Positions 39,201 through 43,720 of a stretch of DNA of 64,000 bases are shown one piece after another. This stretch comes from Blastomussa wellsi (taxonomy: Eukaryota; Cnidaria; Anthozoa; Scleractinia; Plerogyridae): contig OX393566.1 of assembly GCA_947652115.1 (NCBI GenBank), forward strand, positions 25,937,098 through 26,001,097, given 5' to 3'. Under the pieces are notes generated by a model. The model ran no database searches. It worked only from the letters and a program-made list of their open reading frames with translations, and was not told where the DNA came from. How positions within the stretch are numbered: position 1 is the stretch's first letter; every line of letters begins with the position of its first letter. A program made the position numbers and the translations under genes.

Positions 39201-42200
39201 ACCACGTGAGAAAGCAGGAACAAACTTATATAGAAGTCAACAAGCGGTGAGCCTTTGAACGACACAATGCGCGCTCTTTCTTTGATTCCTTAATACGACT
39301 GAAACACCTTGACATTGTTAGCACTTTAATTTTCAAACATCGCTTTTTTTATTATCACAGTGATGATCAATCGTCAACAGGTACCCAGTCGTCCGATTTT
39401 GTTAATCACTCGTATGATTACAGTCCTTTCACCATTAATAATCAATACTGTTACACTAGAGGACCAGTAGAATTAAAAGCTTACGAGTTCTCTTACACTC
39501 CGCTGTTGAACTGCATGTTATATATTGCCCCGGAAGGTAGCGGTCCGGAGACTGTGGTGAGGTCTTTATAGTGTAGAAATTATCATTTATTCCCATGCTG
39601 ATTTGTGTGGCGATGGTTCTAAACTGCTTCATAAGGTACCTACACATTTTCAGTGTAAATTGCTTGCATAAAATAAAAATTATAAAAATACTCTTTCCAA
39701 TGACATGGTCGCCAACCAGTGAGTACGATTCCTTCTTTAACAATAAATAGCTTCGATAAATCATCTTAGAGGTATACAAGTCAAAAAACTCAATAATATC
39801 ACAAACTGGGATTGCAATGGATGTCTCAGCTCCTCATTATATAGTGCTTGTATCTGTATACAATTTAATATAGTGATTTTTTTCTTTGATTGTAGAAGGT
39901 TGAAGATAAGGACGTTGACCCGGTAAGTGAAATTTCACTATTTCATTTTTTTCTGTGTAAAATATCTAGTTTTTATCAAAAACATATTTCTGAACTCTGC
40001 TTTTTCATTTCAGTTATCAAATTTTGTCACTCTAGTGAAGGAAAAAATTGAAATGTTGAAAAAGCCAAACGGTACGGATAAATTCCCCGCGAGGACCTGC
40101 AAAGACTTGTACATGTCTTATCCTGACCTCCCAAGCGGTATGATATGGCATATTTTTAATGGTGTTTTAAAAACAGTATTCACGAAAAGATTTAGAACAT
40201 AGCTAGCAGAGCCGTGCTATCAAATTCAGTATACGCCCACAATTTAGCTGAGGACTGTTTCCTTGTTTACATAGCCTCATCTAAACACTAGGATGGTTAA
40301 GAGAATTCGAGACAGTTATGCAAACCCGAGATCGAGAATTCCCACAAGCCTCCGAGTATTTTGTAGATGCTTATCGATTTATGGTGCGCTGTGGAAGTTG
40401 GGAGAGCAATCAACCTTAAGCTTTCTTCGCGCTTTCCAACCACGCGTGCACCATAACTTCACAGCTTACGCGACTGACCATAAATGTTGTTTATATACTC
40501 AAAATAGTTCTGAGTCAGTACCAGTAACGTTGTTACCTAACATTTCTTCCTTTTTAAGGGTTTTACTGGATCGATCCTAACGACGGTCTACCTACCGATG
40601 CCATAAAAGTTCGCTGCGAATTCCATACTAAATCAACATGTCTATATCCCACGAACAACAGTGAGGTAATCGTCAGTGTTTGGTGCTGTTTTTGCTGCAT
40701 GGGGCAACGGCATTAACAAAAGCTAACCGTGAAATACACTATTAACCAAGGTAGCTGAACCATGAATATAACTGGATTCTAAAATCAAAACTAGGCGAGA
40801 CCTGGTTGTACATATTCCCCTCACTCAGAAAGGCCCCGACCTCTTTGTGTACTAAACGTTAAAAATTGTTTCTCAAGTACTGTATTTGTTTGGTTTTGAC
40901 AATAACGAATGCGTATTTGTTAACGGGGTAAAATTAAAGAGGATTATAGATTTTAGAAAGTGGCCGTTAACGGGATGACCGCATGAACGGGGTTTTCGTA
41001 TAAGAAAATGTATGTATTTTGCCTGACTGTAATAACGAGGTGACCGTATTAACGAAGTGATCATAAAGCGTGCTTACACTGTCACTGAAAGTTGTTAATG
41101 ATTGCAACCGTAATCTAGTAAATCAACAGAGTAGCTACTGTCACCACTCCTTTTCTATTTAGACATACACAACAGGAAATAAAAAATGGTTCACTGGTGC
41201 TGATGGATACAAATGGCTGAGAGACGATCTACGTTTACTTAACAATGTACGTAAAATTCATTTGATGTATATATGAATGGATTTGGAGCAGTTATCTGCT
41301 GAATGTCGTAAAATAAAAACCAAAGTTAACACTTTGGGTCAAAGGACACAGACAATGCAGGGAACTAATAAAAAACCGTGTATAAGGACATAGCATTTAA
41401 AGGAGATACTTCACGATATTTTTAGTTTGTTCATTAAGAAAAACACCAATGGAGTGATACTAAACCAAAAAGGAACAAGGATGGAGAAGATTGAAACGGA
41501 TTGGAATTGACGATTTTGAAAAATTTAGGCTACTTTTTCAAAGTGCACTAACGATTTAGATTTAGAGCCCCTTTAAATAAAAACCTCTTTAGGCTACAAT
41601 TCAAAGCAGGTTCTTATTTTATCAAATAGAGTCAAAACTAAAAATGGCATACAGTGCAGATTTAAAGTGCAAGCAGTGCTTGCATAATTTACATAAATGA
41701 TATACTACTGCTACAGAAAATGAGTCGCTTTTTTCAGAATTAAATGAAAAACCTATCTTCATCGCTACACGCCTTAGTGTGGCCACCCAACAAACTTTTT
41801 TTGTCAAGTTAGCCAATCAGAGAGCGCGAATTTGTTTGAGTTGTCCCGCCTCCTTGATGAAAGCGCGACAGGTTTTGTGACATTGCAAGGAGGCGGGACA
41901 GCTCAAACAAAGTCGCTCTCTAATTGGCTAATTATAACTTGTCCAAAAAGTTTGTTGGGTGGCCATACTAAGGCTCGTCGCGCTGTAAAAACCTGTTTAT
42001 CCTAATTTAATTTCCTGGTAAGCAACATTCATGTAAGAGTCTGTTTAGACTAACTAGGTTCTAAAACGCGGGTTTTATTGTACATGTGGCCAGTACAAAG
42101 CCCTGGAAAACGTGGGCGAGTGAATCACACGATTGGATTTGGTTTTACTCCTGGATGATAAAGTGGCGCGAAGCTTTTAAAACAATCACTGATCGTAGTA

Positions 42201-43400
42201 ATGTAAAACCAAATAAATTTGCTAATTACTTTCGACACTCAAGGGAATCTCACTCCATGAAAATCCGGACATTGAATTAACGAGTTCCCGCCTCAAATCG
42301 GGCCAAGAAAGTGGAATAGGAAAAAACGCTAGCTCTGAACTAAGGATAAGAGAATGAAGAAGAGAGAAAATCCTGTCCTTCCTTTAAATTTTTATAGCGT
42401 CGACGTTTTGCTTGCAGATCATCCGGTTTTCATAAATCCATACAAATAAAAATGCTCAATGTGGCATTCTCCTTTTAAAGGAACTACGTCACGATTTGTG
42501 CATTTGGTCGAATTTTGAAAAATCCGTCATTCGTATCTGTCTCAATCTTCTCCATCCTTAACCTTCCTTGATCCTTTTTGGTTTAGTATCACCTCTTTGG
42601 TTTTTTTCTCCCTTAGTAAACTAGTAGTTTTAGGTTTCCTACATTTTTAGAGTAATTTTGGTCGTCACAAAAAATTATTCAAAATATCGTGACGTAGATC
42701 CTTTAAATAATGTCCTCTATGGTTTGTAGGACGTCCATCTCTAACTCTTCGAAAATTGATGTTAACTTCCGATTTTCTTTCAGGTGGAATATGTGGCAGA
42801 GCCAAGTCAATTAGAATTTCTTCGCTTACTGAGCGACCGCGCCAGGCAGAGAATCAAGTACAACTGCAAAGACTCAGTGGCCTGGGGAGATCAAAACAAC
42901 GAGTTTTCCAAGTCCATTAGGATCAAGACTAATAATGGCGTTGAAATGCACGCGGAGTCTTCAAACAAATTTAAACCAAAGCTTATCTTAGATGGCTGCT
43001 CGGTAAGCGGCTATTAAATTAAAGCTGGAGGTTTGTACAACACCCTGCGCGCACGTGATGCCGAATAAAGCTTAGGGCACTGGGTTCTAGGGGCTTTGGC
43101 TACTGGCGTATTTCGAAAATGCACGTCTTCCGTATGTATTTTTTCACGTATCCCACTACTTGAAACTAGGAGAACTGGACTTAAAGTAATTATCTTCTTA
43201 AGTGGAACAATCTTTAAAGCCCAAATATAGCCCATTTCTTTTCTTGATTGCAGGTTAAAGATGGCAAATGGCACCACACGGTGTTGGAGGTGGACACGCC
43301 CAAACCTTACCGCCTTCCCATACTCGACATAGCAGCTTATGATATCGGAGACAGTGGCGAAGAGTTTGGAGTAGAAATTGAACGTCTCTGCTTCTCTTAA
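1656..43400 (+). CDS. VWA-containing fibrillar collagen gene, 69 exons visible, 5' end outside window
   Basis: This gene encodes a secreted fibril-forming collagen chain of the extracellular matrix. The visible exons add up to about 1,527 residues in this order: half VWA domain, minor helix (17 triplets), N-telopeptide, major helix (337 uninterrupted Gly-X-Y triplets), C-telopeptide, COLFI C-propeptide. I joined exons by GT-AG (twice GC-AG) boundaries. Every helix exon from 4062 to 38714, apart from the telopeptide exon 6855-6929 and the first codon of 7793-7831, begins with a whole Gly codon or continues the triplet register, and no triplet is broken. A total of 337 triplets is one short of the vertebrate fibrillar standard of 338, which argues that no helix exon was missed. 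The signal peptide and first VWA half must lie left of position 1. A head-to-tail paralogue begins at 54068. The Gly-X-Y and COLFI identity is very secure; the placement of VWA in the same transcript rests on phase, spacing and the paralogue. Confidence 0.93.
2160..2445. repeat. Dispersed repeat in intron
   Basis: GC-richer block with inverted segments around CGAGCCCGAGTTTTCTACGAGCG (left) and GCTCGCAGAAAACGAGGGCGAG, and the phrases GTAGAAACTC and ATTCGCGGATTTCCAAT. Related phrases recur near 48650-48820 (GTAGAAACTCTGAACGTTTG, TTTCGCGGATTTGAATCC) and near 49610-49660. It looks like a mid-copy repeat family, with no coding content. Confidence 0.5.
2508..2924. mobile_element. MITE with about 140-bp terminal inverted repeats
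   Basis: The ends AAAGGGACACAGT and ACTGTGTCCCTTT bound two near-identical inverted arms (about 2508-2650 and 2782-2924) that share TTAGATACCATTTCATAGC and ATATGATCATATAATATCAT. The loop is about 130 bp. The element is non-coding. No convincing target duplication was seen. Confidence 0.85.
3049..3090 (+). CDS. Collagen gene exon: start of minor triple helix
   Basis: Translation is VI followed by [12 protein letters not shown]. The acceptor is AACCGGCAG. The donor is chosen as GTCGGT at 3091. This 42-bp exon is in phase 0 and gives unbroken triplets into the next exon (GPV-GSP), whereas the better-looking GTAAAA at 3095 would shift the frame by one. The same GTCGGT donor is clearly used at 22460. 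It joins the VWA exon directly in phase 0. Confidence 0.75.
3379..3509. mobile_element. Foldback MITE
   Basis: AAACAATTATTAGATTCGG...GATATCCGGAATAATCAAGGTC is answered by GACCTTGATTATTTCGGATATC...CCAATAATTGTTT. The arms are about 50 bp with a 35-bp loop. It is non-coding. Confidence 0.75.
4062..4115 (+). CDS. Collagen gene exon: minor triple helix, 54 bp
   Basis: Classic 54-bp fibrillar exon: [18 protein letters not shown], from acceptor ATATAG to donor GTAAGT. It is phase 0 on both sides and sits between the first and last minor-helix exons. Confidence 0.92.
4498..4588. repeat. Small foldback, family also at 37627-37726
   Basis: GTTTCATCACAATTCCCAACAC and GTTCGGAAATGCGATGAAAC are imperfect reverse complements. 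A second element with the same ends (CATCACATTTCC, GGAAATGTGATGAAAC) lies at 37627-37726. Both are intronic and non-coding. Confidence 0.6.
5036..5125 (+). CDS. Collagen gene exon: end of minor helix and start of N-telopeptide
   Basis: Ninety bp encode [21 protein letters not shown] and then ADRSTPITA. The helix stops on two GPP triplets, the usual stabilising cap, and leaves the triplet register. The boundaries are CTTAG and GTAAGC, both phase 0. Together with 3049-3090 and 4062-4115 the minor helix has 17 triplets. Confidence 0.9.
5140..5385. mobile_element. Foldback MITE directly after an exon
   Basis: Left arm ACCGACCAGGAGTCCATGAGAAGGAGCCTCC...GTCAACCCTGTCCCGTATC pairs with right arm GATACGGGACAGAGTTGAC...GGAGGCTCCTTCTCATGGGC. 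It starts about 15 bp after the splice donor of the preceding exon. Confidence 0.75.
6142..6230. repeat. ATT/TTA trinucleotide microsatellite
   Basis: About 29 consecutive TTA units. Read on the other strand it gives a run of asparagines, which is a repeat artefact and not a protein. Confidence 0.95.
6855..6929 (+). CDS. Collagen gene exon: N-telopeptide
   Basis: Seventy-five bp, phase 0, acceptor GGTAG and donor GTAAGT. The 25 residues ([25 protein letters not shown]) are not triple helical. They lie between the minor and major helices, the usual place for N-proteinase cleavage and lysine cross-linking; one lysine is present. The function is inferred from position only. Confidence 0.8.
7793..10546 (+). 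CDS. Collagen major helix exons 1-5
   Basis: Exons: 7793-7831 (39 bp, Ile then [12 protein letters not shown]), 8743-8796 (54), 9398-9451 (54), 9946-9999 (54), 10439-10546 (108, [12 protein letters not shown] and so on). The major helix begins at GEP in the first of these. All boundaries are GT-AG and phase 0. The 108-bp exon is exactly two 54-bp units and most likely reflects a lost intron. Introns here hold a foldback (8857-9020), G/C homopolymer tracts (about 9039-9120), a dispersed TIR repeat (9641-9872) and a SINE (about 10070-10280). Confidence 0.92.
8857..9020. repeat. Imperfect foldback repeat
   Basis: AGTTCAGACGTCGTGCTTC is the imperfect complement of GAAGCACGGCGTCTGAATC and again of GAAGCACGACTTCTTAACTG. 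Three related arms make a branched inverted repeat, with no coding content. Confidence 0.6.
9039..9120. repeat. G-run and C-run low-complexity tract
   Basis: A run of about 14 G is followed 40 bp later by a run of about 16 C, with matching flanks (GCTGAAGCCC, GGGCTGAGC). It could form a hairpin or quadruplex. Confidence 0.8.
9641..9872. mobile_element. Short TIR repeat, family of three in this gene
   Basis: Contains CAATCTTCTCCATCCTTAAC and TTTGGTTTAGTATCACCTCT between ends related to ACGTCACGATAT and ATCGTGACGTAGCTCCTTTA. The same unit occurs at about 42474-42707 (same strand) and about 41396-41576 (opposite strand). Confidence 0.7.
10070..10280 (+). mobile_element. tRNA-derived SINE
   Basis: A decayed tRNA-like head (GTGTCTGGAGCATTCGCCTCC) is followed by the body phrases CGTTGCTCCGAGGG and TTCTCCGGTTTTCCTCC and the end ACAAAAACCAACACTTCTAAATTC. 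The body contains a C-rich tract. It is non-coding and lies inside an intron. Confidence 0.6.
10612..10715. repeat. Foldback repeat
   Basis: AACAATTGTCCTGCGAAATCGCGCGGAATATCG pairs imperfectly with CGATATTCCGCAGGATAATTGTT across a 45-bp loop. Confidence 0.6.
11046..13091 (+). CDS. Collagen major helix exons 6-9
   Basis: Exons: 11046-11090 (45), 11568-11621 (54), 11931-11975 (45), 12894-13091 (198). All start with a Gly codon after AG and end before GT. The 198-bp exon carries 22 triplets (from GMP GQS GSP to GSK GAI) without an intron. It is the longest helix exon in the gene and is not a simple multiple of 54. Intron 11976-12893 holds a small inverted repeat (12326-12466). Confidence 0.92.
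12326..12466. repeat. Foldback repeat
   Basis: CGTCTGTTCGTTAATAGATCAC is answered by GTGATCTATTACTGAACGGAC. The core between the arms contains no ORF. Confidence 0.6.
13866..15218 (+). CDS. Collagen major helix exons 10-13
   Basis: Exons: 13866-13919 (54, donor GTTTAA), 14631-14675 (45), 14783-14836 (54, donor GTACAC), 15165-15218 (54). The translation is glutamine-rich (GPQ GEQ GQQ) and has few prolines. The weak GTTTAA donor is chosen because it alone keeps the triplet register. The introns contain a decayed SINE (about 14335-14425, reverse). Confidence 0.9.
14335..14425 (-). mobile_element. Fragment of SINE (3' body), reverse strand
   Basis: Reversed, it matches the body of the SINE at 22932-23233: GGGAGTAGAAATACTC, CTTCATGCTACGGAAA, GGGATAAG and GGGCCACTAGG occur in the same order. 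Only the 3' half is kept. Confidence 0.7.
15290..15800. mobile_element. Nested or tandem foldback MITE
   Basis: Several copies of GGTGGATTTCCACTGTC, CACGCCCGTTAACGTACG and TTTTACGCACGTAAAGCCAG occur in both orientations, with TCTGCGGAGAAAAGTTTAATGTGGTT as an inverted match to AACCACATTAAACTTTTTCCGCAGA. The pattern suggests one element inserted in another copy of itself. Confidence 0.7.
15810..16058. mobile_element. Foldback MITE
   Basis: Left arm GATATAAAATTTCATA...GATTATCGCTTTTAAAATTCCCGTGCGCC pairs with right arm GGCGCGCGGGAAATTTAAACGCGATAATC...TATGAAATGTTGTATC. It contains two TGACG-type motifs and no ORF. Confidence 0.7.
16370..18220 (+). CDS. Collagen major helix exons 14-18
   Basis: Exons: 16370-16423 (54), 16936-16989 (54), 17341-17394 (54), 17507-17551 (45), 18167-18220 (54). 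The third is arginine-rich ([18 protein letters not shown]). All have GT-AG boundaries in phase 0. The introns hold a MITE (16498-16664) and a reverse SINE (17065-17215). Confidence 0.92.
16498..16664. mobile_element. MITE
   Basis: Ends ATTTTCGCATTTCCCATAAT and ATTATGGGAAATGCGAAAAT are perfect complements. The arms are about 30 bp with a 100-bp core. Confidence 0.8.
17065..17215 (-). mobile_element. tRNA-derived SINE, reverse strand
   Basis: The reverse complement shows a tRNA-like block with box B GGGTTCGAATCCTG, followed by the CTGAATTTTTCAGG hairpin. The same tRNA-then-hairpin layout is seen in the tandem units at 57432-57990. Anticodon and D arms are decayed. Confidence 0.7.
18389..19280 (+). 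CDS. Collagen major helix exons 19-23
   Basis: Exons: 18389-18433 (45), 18750-18803 (54), 18911-18964 (54), 19055-19108 (54, donor GTTTGT), 19227-19280 (54, donor GTTAGT). Introns are unusually short here (about 90-320 bp). Translation is charged ([21 protein letters not shown]). Confidence 0.92.
19320..21215. repeat. Minisatellite of alternating decamers, split by an insertion
   Basis: The unit is a 20-mer built of two related decamers, GAGAGTCGAT and GAGAGTGCAT, with many single-base variants. It runs over 19320-20301 and 20811-21215, about 1.4 kb of repeat. A TIR element (20309-20811) interrupts it. Because 20 is not a multiple of 3, the minus strand is open in all three frames for long stretches. 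This is an artefact of the repeat and not a gene. Confidence 0.95.
20309..20811. mobile_element. About 500-bp TIR element inserted in the minisatellite
   Basis: Ends GAGGGTCTCAATGGGGT and ACCCCATTGAGACCCTC are perfect inverted repeats of 17 bp. CATAAG flanks both ends (20302-20307 and 20812-region), compatible with a short target duplication. Inside both ends are several copies of TAACCGTTAGCCGTAAAA, forming subterminal repeats. No ORF is present. Confidence 0.85.
21565..22612 (+). CDS. Collagen major helix exons 24-27
   Basis: Exons: 21565-21618 (54, donor GTTGGT), 22107-22151 (45), 22415-22459 (45, donor GTCGGT), 22559-22612 (54). The last contains GER GDE, an RGD tripeptide at 22583-22591, and ends with GPP. 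Intron 22460-22558 is only 99 bp. Confidence 0.92.
22932..23233 (+). mobile_element. tRNA-derived SINE with conserved central domain
   Basis: Box A (GGCGCAGTGGCCTAATCG) and box B (GGGTTCGAGCC) are intact. They are followed by TTGGGCAAGACACTTTACTC and CACCCAGGTGTATAAATGGG, a central segment resembling that of the widespread MetaSINE group (recognition from memory), then a 3' body and a CTTA-type tail. It is the best-preserved SINE in the window. A reverse 3' fragment is at 14335-14425 and a short piece is at about 55655-55725. Confidence 0.85.
23704..25457 (+). CDS. Collagen major helix exons 28-33
   Basis: Exons, all 54 bp: 23704-23757, 24140-24193, 24328-24381, 24688-24741, 24987-25040, 25404-25457. 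The first has a MITE inserted at its donor (next feature). The last contains GPR GDP, an RGD at 25410-25418. The helix here is rich in glycine at X or Y (GGK, GDG, GGD, GGM), which should loosen local packing. Confidence 0.93.
23761..23952. mobile_element. MITE with TA target, inserted at a splice donor
   Basis: Ends AGGGCCTGATTACATGAGCC and GGCTCATGTAATCAGGCCCT are perfect inverted repeats. Copies of TA flank the element, as for Tc1/mariner-type insertions. The left TA is positions +2 and +3 of the donor GTAAGG of exon 23704-23757, so the element's own first bases supply the rest of the donor. Confidence 0.88.
26116..28147 (+). CDS. Collagen major helix exons 34-37
   Basis: Exons, all 54 bp: 26116-26169, 27016-27069, 27403-27456, 28094-28147. 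The first is followed by GCGAGT, so its intron is GC-AG: no GT is available in register. The others use GTATCA, GTTAAC and GTATGA. The translation is plain Gly-X-Y ([18 protein letters not shown] and so on). Confidence 0.92.
26313..26457. mobile_element. Foldback MITE
   Basis: ACTAGAAGATCGGTATCCATGTCCTATAAG pairs with CTTATAGGACATTGGGAAACTCATCTTCTAGT. An inner pair (GAGGTCTAGAAAAGC / GCTTTTCTAGACCTC) extends the hairpin. Confidence 0.8.
27505..27985. repeat. Dispersed repeat in intron
   Basis: The block starts TTATGGTGCACGCGGGAAGTTTGGAGAGCACG and includes AGAGTTGCTCGAGGCGATAGCCGAGAGCAACTC, a hairpin. A related block with TTATGGTGCGCTGTGGAAGTTGGGAGAGCA lies at about 40378-40462. I see no ORF. 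Confidence 0.5.
28182..28523. repeat. Two-copy 171-bp tandem duplication
   Basis: Bases 28182-28352 and 28353-28523 are nearly identical (start AGCAAAAACGATTCC, end GATTGGCTACCTGAG). Each copy carries GTGACAGGTATGT, which resembles an acceptor fused to a donor but encloses no Gly-X-Y codons. The few differences suggest a recent duplication. Confidence 0.9.
28955..31099 (+). CDS. Collagen major helix exons 38-43
   Basis: Exons, all 54 bp: 28955-29008, 29416-29469, 30022-30075, 30580-30633, 30849-30902, 31046-31099. Exon 30849-30902 is followed by GCATGT, a second GC-AG intron. Low-complexity DNA (29790-29850 C-rich; 30255-30485 minisatellite) lies in the introns. All triplets are intact. Confidence 0.92.
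30255..30485. repeat. Degenerate minisatellite
   Basis: About 20 imperfect copies of an 11-bp unit close to GGCGAGATCTC, largely self-complementary because of GAGATCTC. Confidence 0.8.
31232..33008 (+). CDS. Collagen major helix exons 44-47
   Basis: Exons: 31232-31285 (54), 31561-31614 (54), 32224-32331 (108), 32955-33008 (54). The 108-bp exon encodes 12 triplets (GDQ GNM GEQ to GQI GDD), exactly two 54-bp units, consistent with an intron loss. Intron 31286-31560 is mostly a tetranucleotide repeat. Confidence 0.92.
31292..31545. repeat. Tetranucleotide-type repeat (GACC/GACT)
   Basis: Imperfect 4-bp units such as GACTGACCGACC fill nearly the whole intron between two helix exons and end about 15 bp before the acceptor. 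Confidence 0.9.
31642..31875. repeat. Dispersed repeat, family of three
   Basis: Phrases GAGCGAGTTTCAAAACCAAAAC, TTACACGTAGCCGACACAAAGCG and CTGATTGGTTGAAAAACTGGCGCCAG recur in reverse at about 36290-36525. The right part also recurs forward at about 42085-42245. Non-coding. Confidence 0.7.
33090..33615 (-). pseudogene. Mobile-element relic with KIAA1958/Crypton-like N-terminal fragment
   Basis: Inverted ends (CGAGTACAATTCGTGATC on the left, GATCAATTGTACTGCCCTCG on the right) enclose a minus-strand remnant. It reads in one frame around 33430-33585 ([17 protein letters not shown]) and in another around 33240-33440 ([34 protein letters not shown]). That pattern resembles the helical N-terminal region of the DUF3504/KIAA1958-type proteins, which derive from Crypton tyrosine recombinases. 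The frame change near 33430-33445 and the lack of a catalytic part mark it as dead. The family assignment is from memory of the motif and moderately sure. Confidence 0.5.
33754..35815 (+). CDS. Collagen major helix exons 48-51
   Basis: Exons, all 54 bp: 33754-33807, 34369-34422, 35215-35268, 35762-35815. Two RGD tripeptides occur: GAR GDQ (34375-34383) and GPR GDD (35239-35247). The segment is acidic (GDD GED, GEQ GEE). The boundaries are GT-AG, phase 0. Confidence 0.93.
34787..34850. repeat. Near-perfect hairpin
   Basis: CCTTTTACGGGGGCTTAAAAAAAATGAATT is followed after about 5 bp by its complement ending in TTAAGCCCCCGTAGAAGG. It is about 29 bp per arm, in an intron. Confidence 0.85.
36290..36525. 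repeat. Reverse copy of the 31642-31875 repeat
   Basis: Contains TTGGTTCAACAAAAATCGCGCCA, CGCTTTGTGTCTGCTACGTGTAA and GTCAGTTGAAACTCGCTCT, which are the reverse complement of the earlier block in order. Confidence 0.7.
36845..38714 (+). CDS. Collagen major helix exons 52-55, including two 18-bp microexons
   Basis: Exons: 36845-36880 (36 bp, [12 protein letters not shown]), 37986-38003 (18 bp, GDL GRQ), 38429-38446 (18 bp, GEE GLR), 38679-38714 (36 bp, [12 protein letters not shown]). All are phase 0 with clear polypyrimidine acceptors. The final GPP GPP caps the helix. The two 18-bp exons carry two triplets each. They are needed to reach 337 triplets, but their small size makes them easy to miss and plausible cassettes. 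Confidence 0.88.
39041..39922 (+). CDS. Collagen C-telopeptide exons with an extra two-cysteine segment
   Basis: Exons: 39041-39061 (21 bp, VTLGDLM), 39170-39246 (77 bp, phase 0 to 2), 39361-39556 (196 bp, phase 2 to 0), 39896-39922 (27 bp, KVEDKDVDP). Phases join without conflict. The linker is about 107 residues, far longer than a vertebrate C-telopeptide (about 25). It contains a basic-acidic junction (NKRDDQSS) that could be a propeptide processing site and two cysteines ([17 protein letters not shown]). I do not recognise the 196-bp exon as a known domain. Confidence 0.8.
40014..43400 (+). CDS. COLFI (fibrillar collagen C-propeptide) exons and stop
   Basis: Exons: 40014-40137 (phase 0 to 1), 40559-40665 (1 to 0), 41163-41246, 42784-43002, 43254-43400 (stop TAA 43398-43400). 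Landmarks: [79 protein letters not shown] and the terminal [12 protein letters not shown]. About 226 residues, the normal COLFI size. This domain selects and trimerises chains in the ER before folding of the helix. Cysteines equivalent to C1 and C4-C8 are present; those equivalent to C2 and C3 are tyrosine and leucine. Confidence 0.95.
41396..41576. mobile_element. Short TIR repeat, reverse copy of the 9641-9872 family
   Basis: AAAGGAGATACTTCACGATATTTTTAG, ACTAAACCAAAAAGGAACAAGG and TGGAGAAGATTGAAACGGATT are the reverse complement of the family core. It lies in the COLFI-region intron 41247-42783. Confidence 0.7.
41772..41973. mobile_element. MITE with about 90-bp arms
   Basis: CCTTAGTGTGGCCACCCAACAAAC pairs with GTTTGTTGGGTGGCCATACTAAGG, and the complementarity continues through CTGTCCCGCCTCC / GGAGGCGGGACAG. 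Confidence 0.85.
42474..42707. mobile_element. Short TIR repeat, third copy of the 9641-9872 family
   Basis: Begins AAAGGAACTACGTCACGAT, ends ATCGTGACGTAGATCCTTTA, with CAATCTTCTCCATCCTTAAC and TTTGGTTTAGTATCACCTCT in between. This copy shows the inverted ends best. Confidence 0.75.
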
Positions 43401-43720
43401 CAAAGAACCGCGATGCTTCAAATAATTCCTCAAGGACACATTTCTCGTTGTTAGCTCAAGTTAGATTGTTTCCTGTTCCTTTGAATTAAATTTAATCCAG
43501 TGATATACTGCAGGGTGTTCGTTGCTCGCAAATATAAATGCTATTTTACATTTAACGTTAATTGATTTAAATTACTATATAGAATGCAACTATGTCAAAG
43601 TTGGTTTCTGAGTCGGAAAGGTGGTCCAAGTTGAGGCATTGTCAATACCATATTTACTATTTTAAGTCTTGTTGACATTTCCTTGTACGCTGTAAATAAA
43701 TATTCCCATAGTACAAACCA
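43401..43720 (+). other. 3' UTR of the collagen gene
   Basis: AT-rich sequence after the stop, without a further ORF in frame, leading to AATAAA at 43695-43700. The exact cleavage point is not known. Confidence 0.65.
43695..43700 (+). terminator. Polyadenylation signal AATAAA
   Basis: Canonical hexamer 295 bp after the stop codon, in CTGTAAATAAATATTCCC. It is the first perfect copy downstream of the gene. Confidence 0.65.

Noticed and set aside
43014..43439. 141-codon minus-strand frame over the last COLFI exon
   Set aside because: It overlaps the secure plus-strand COLFI exon 43254-43400 and is a shadow of it.
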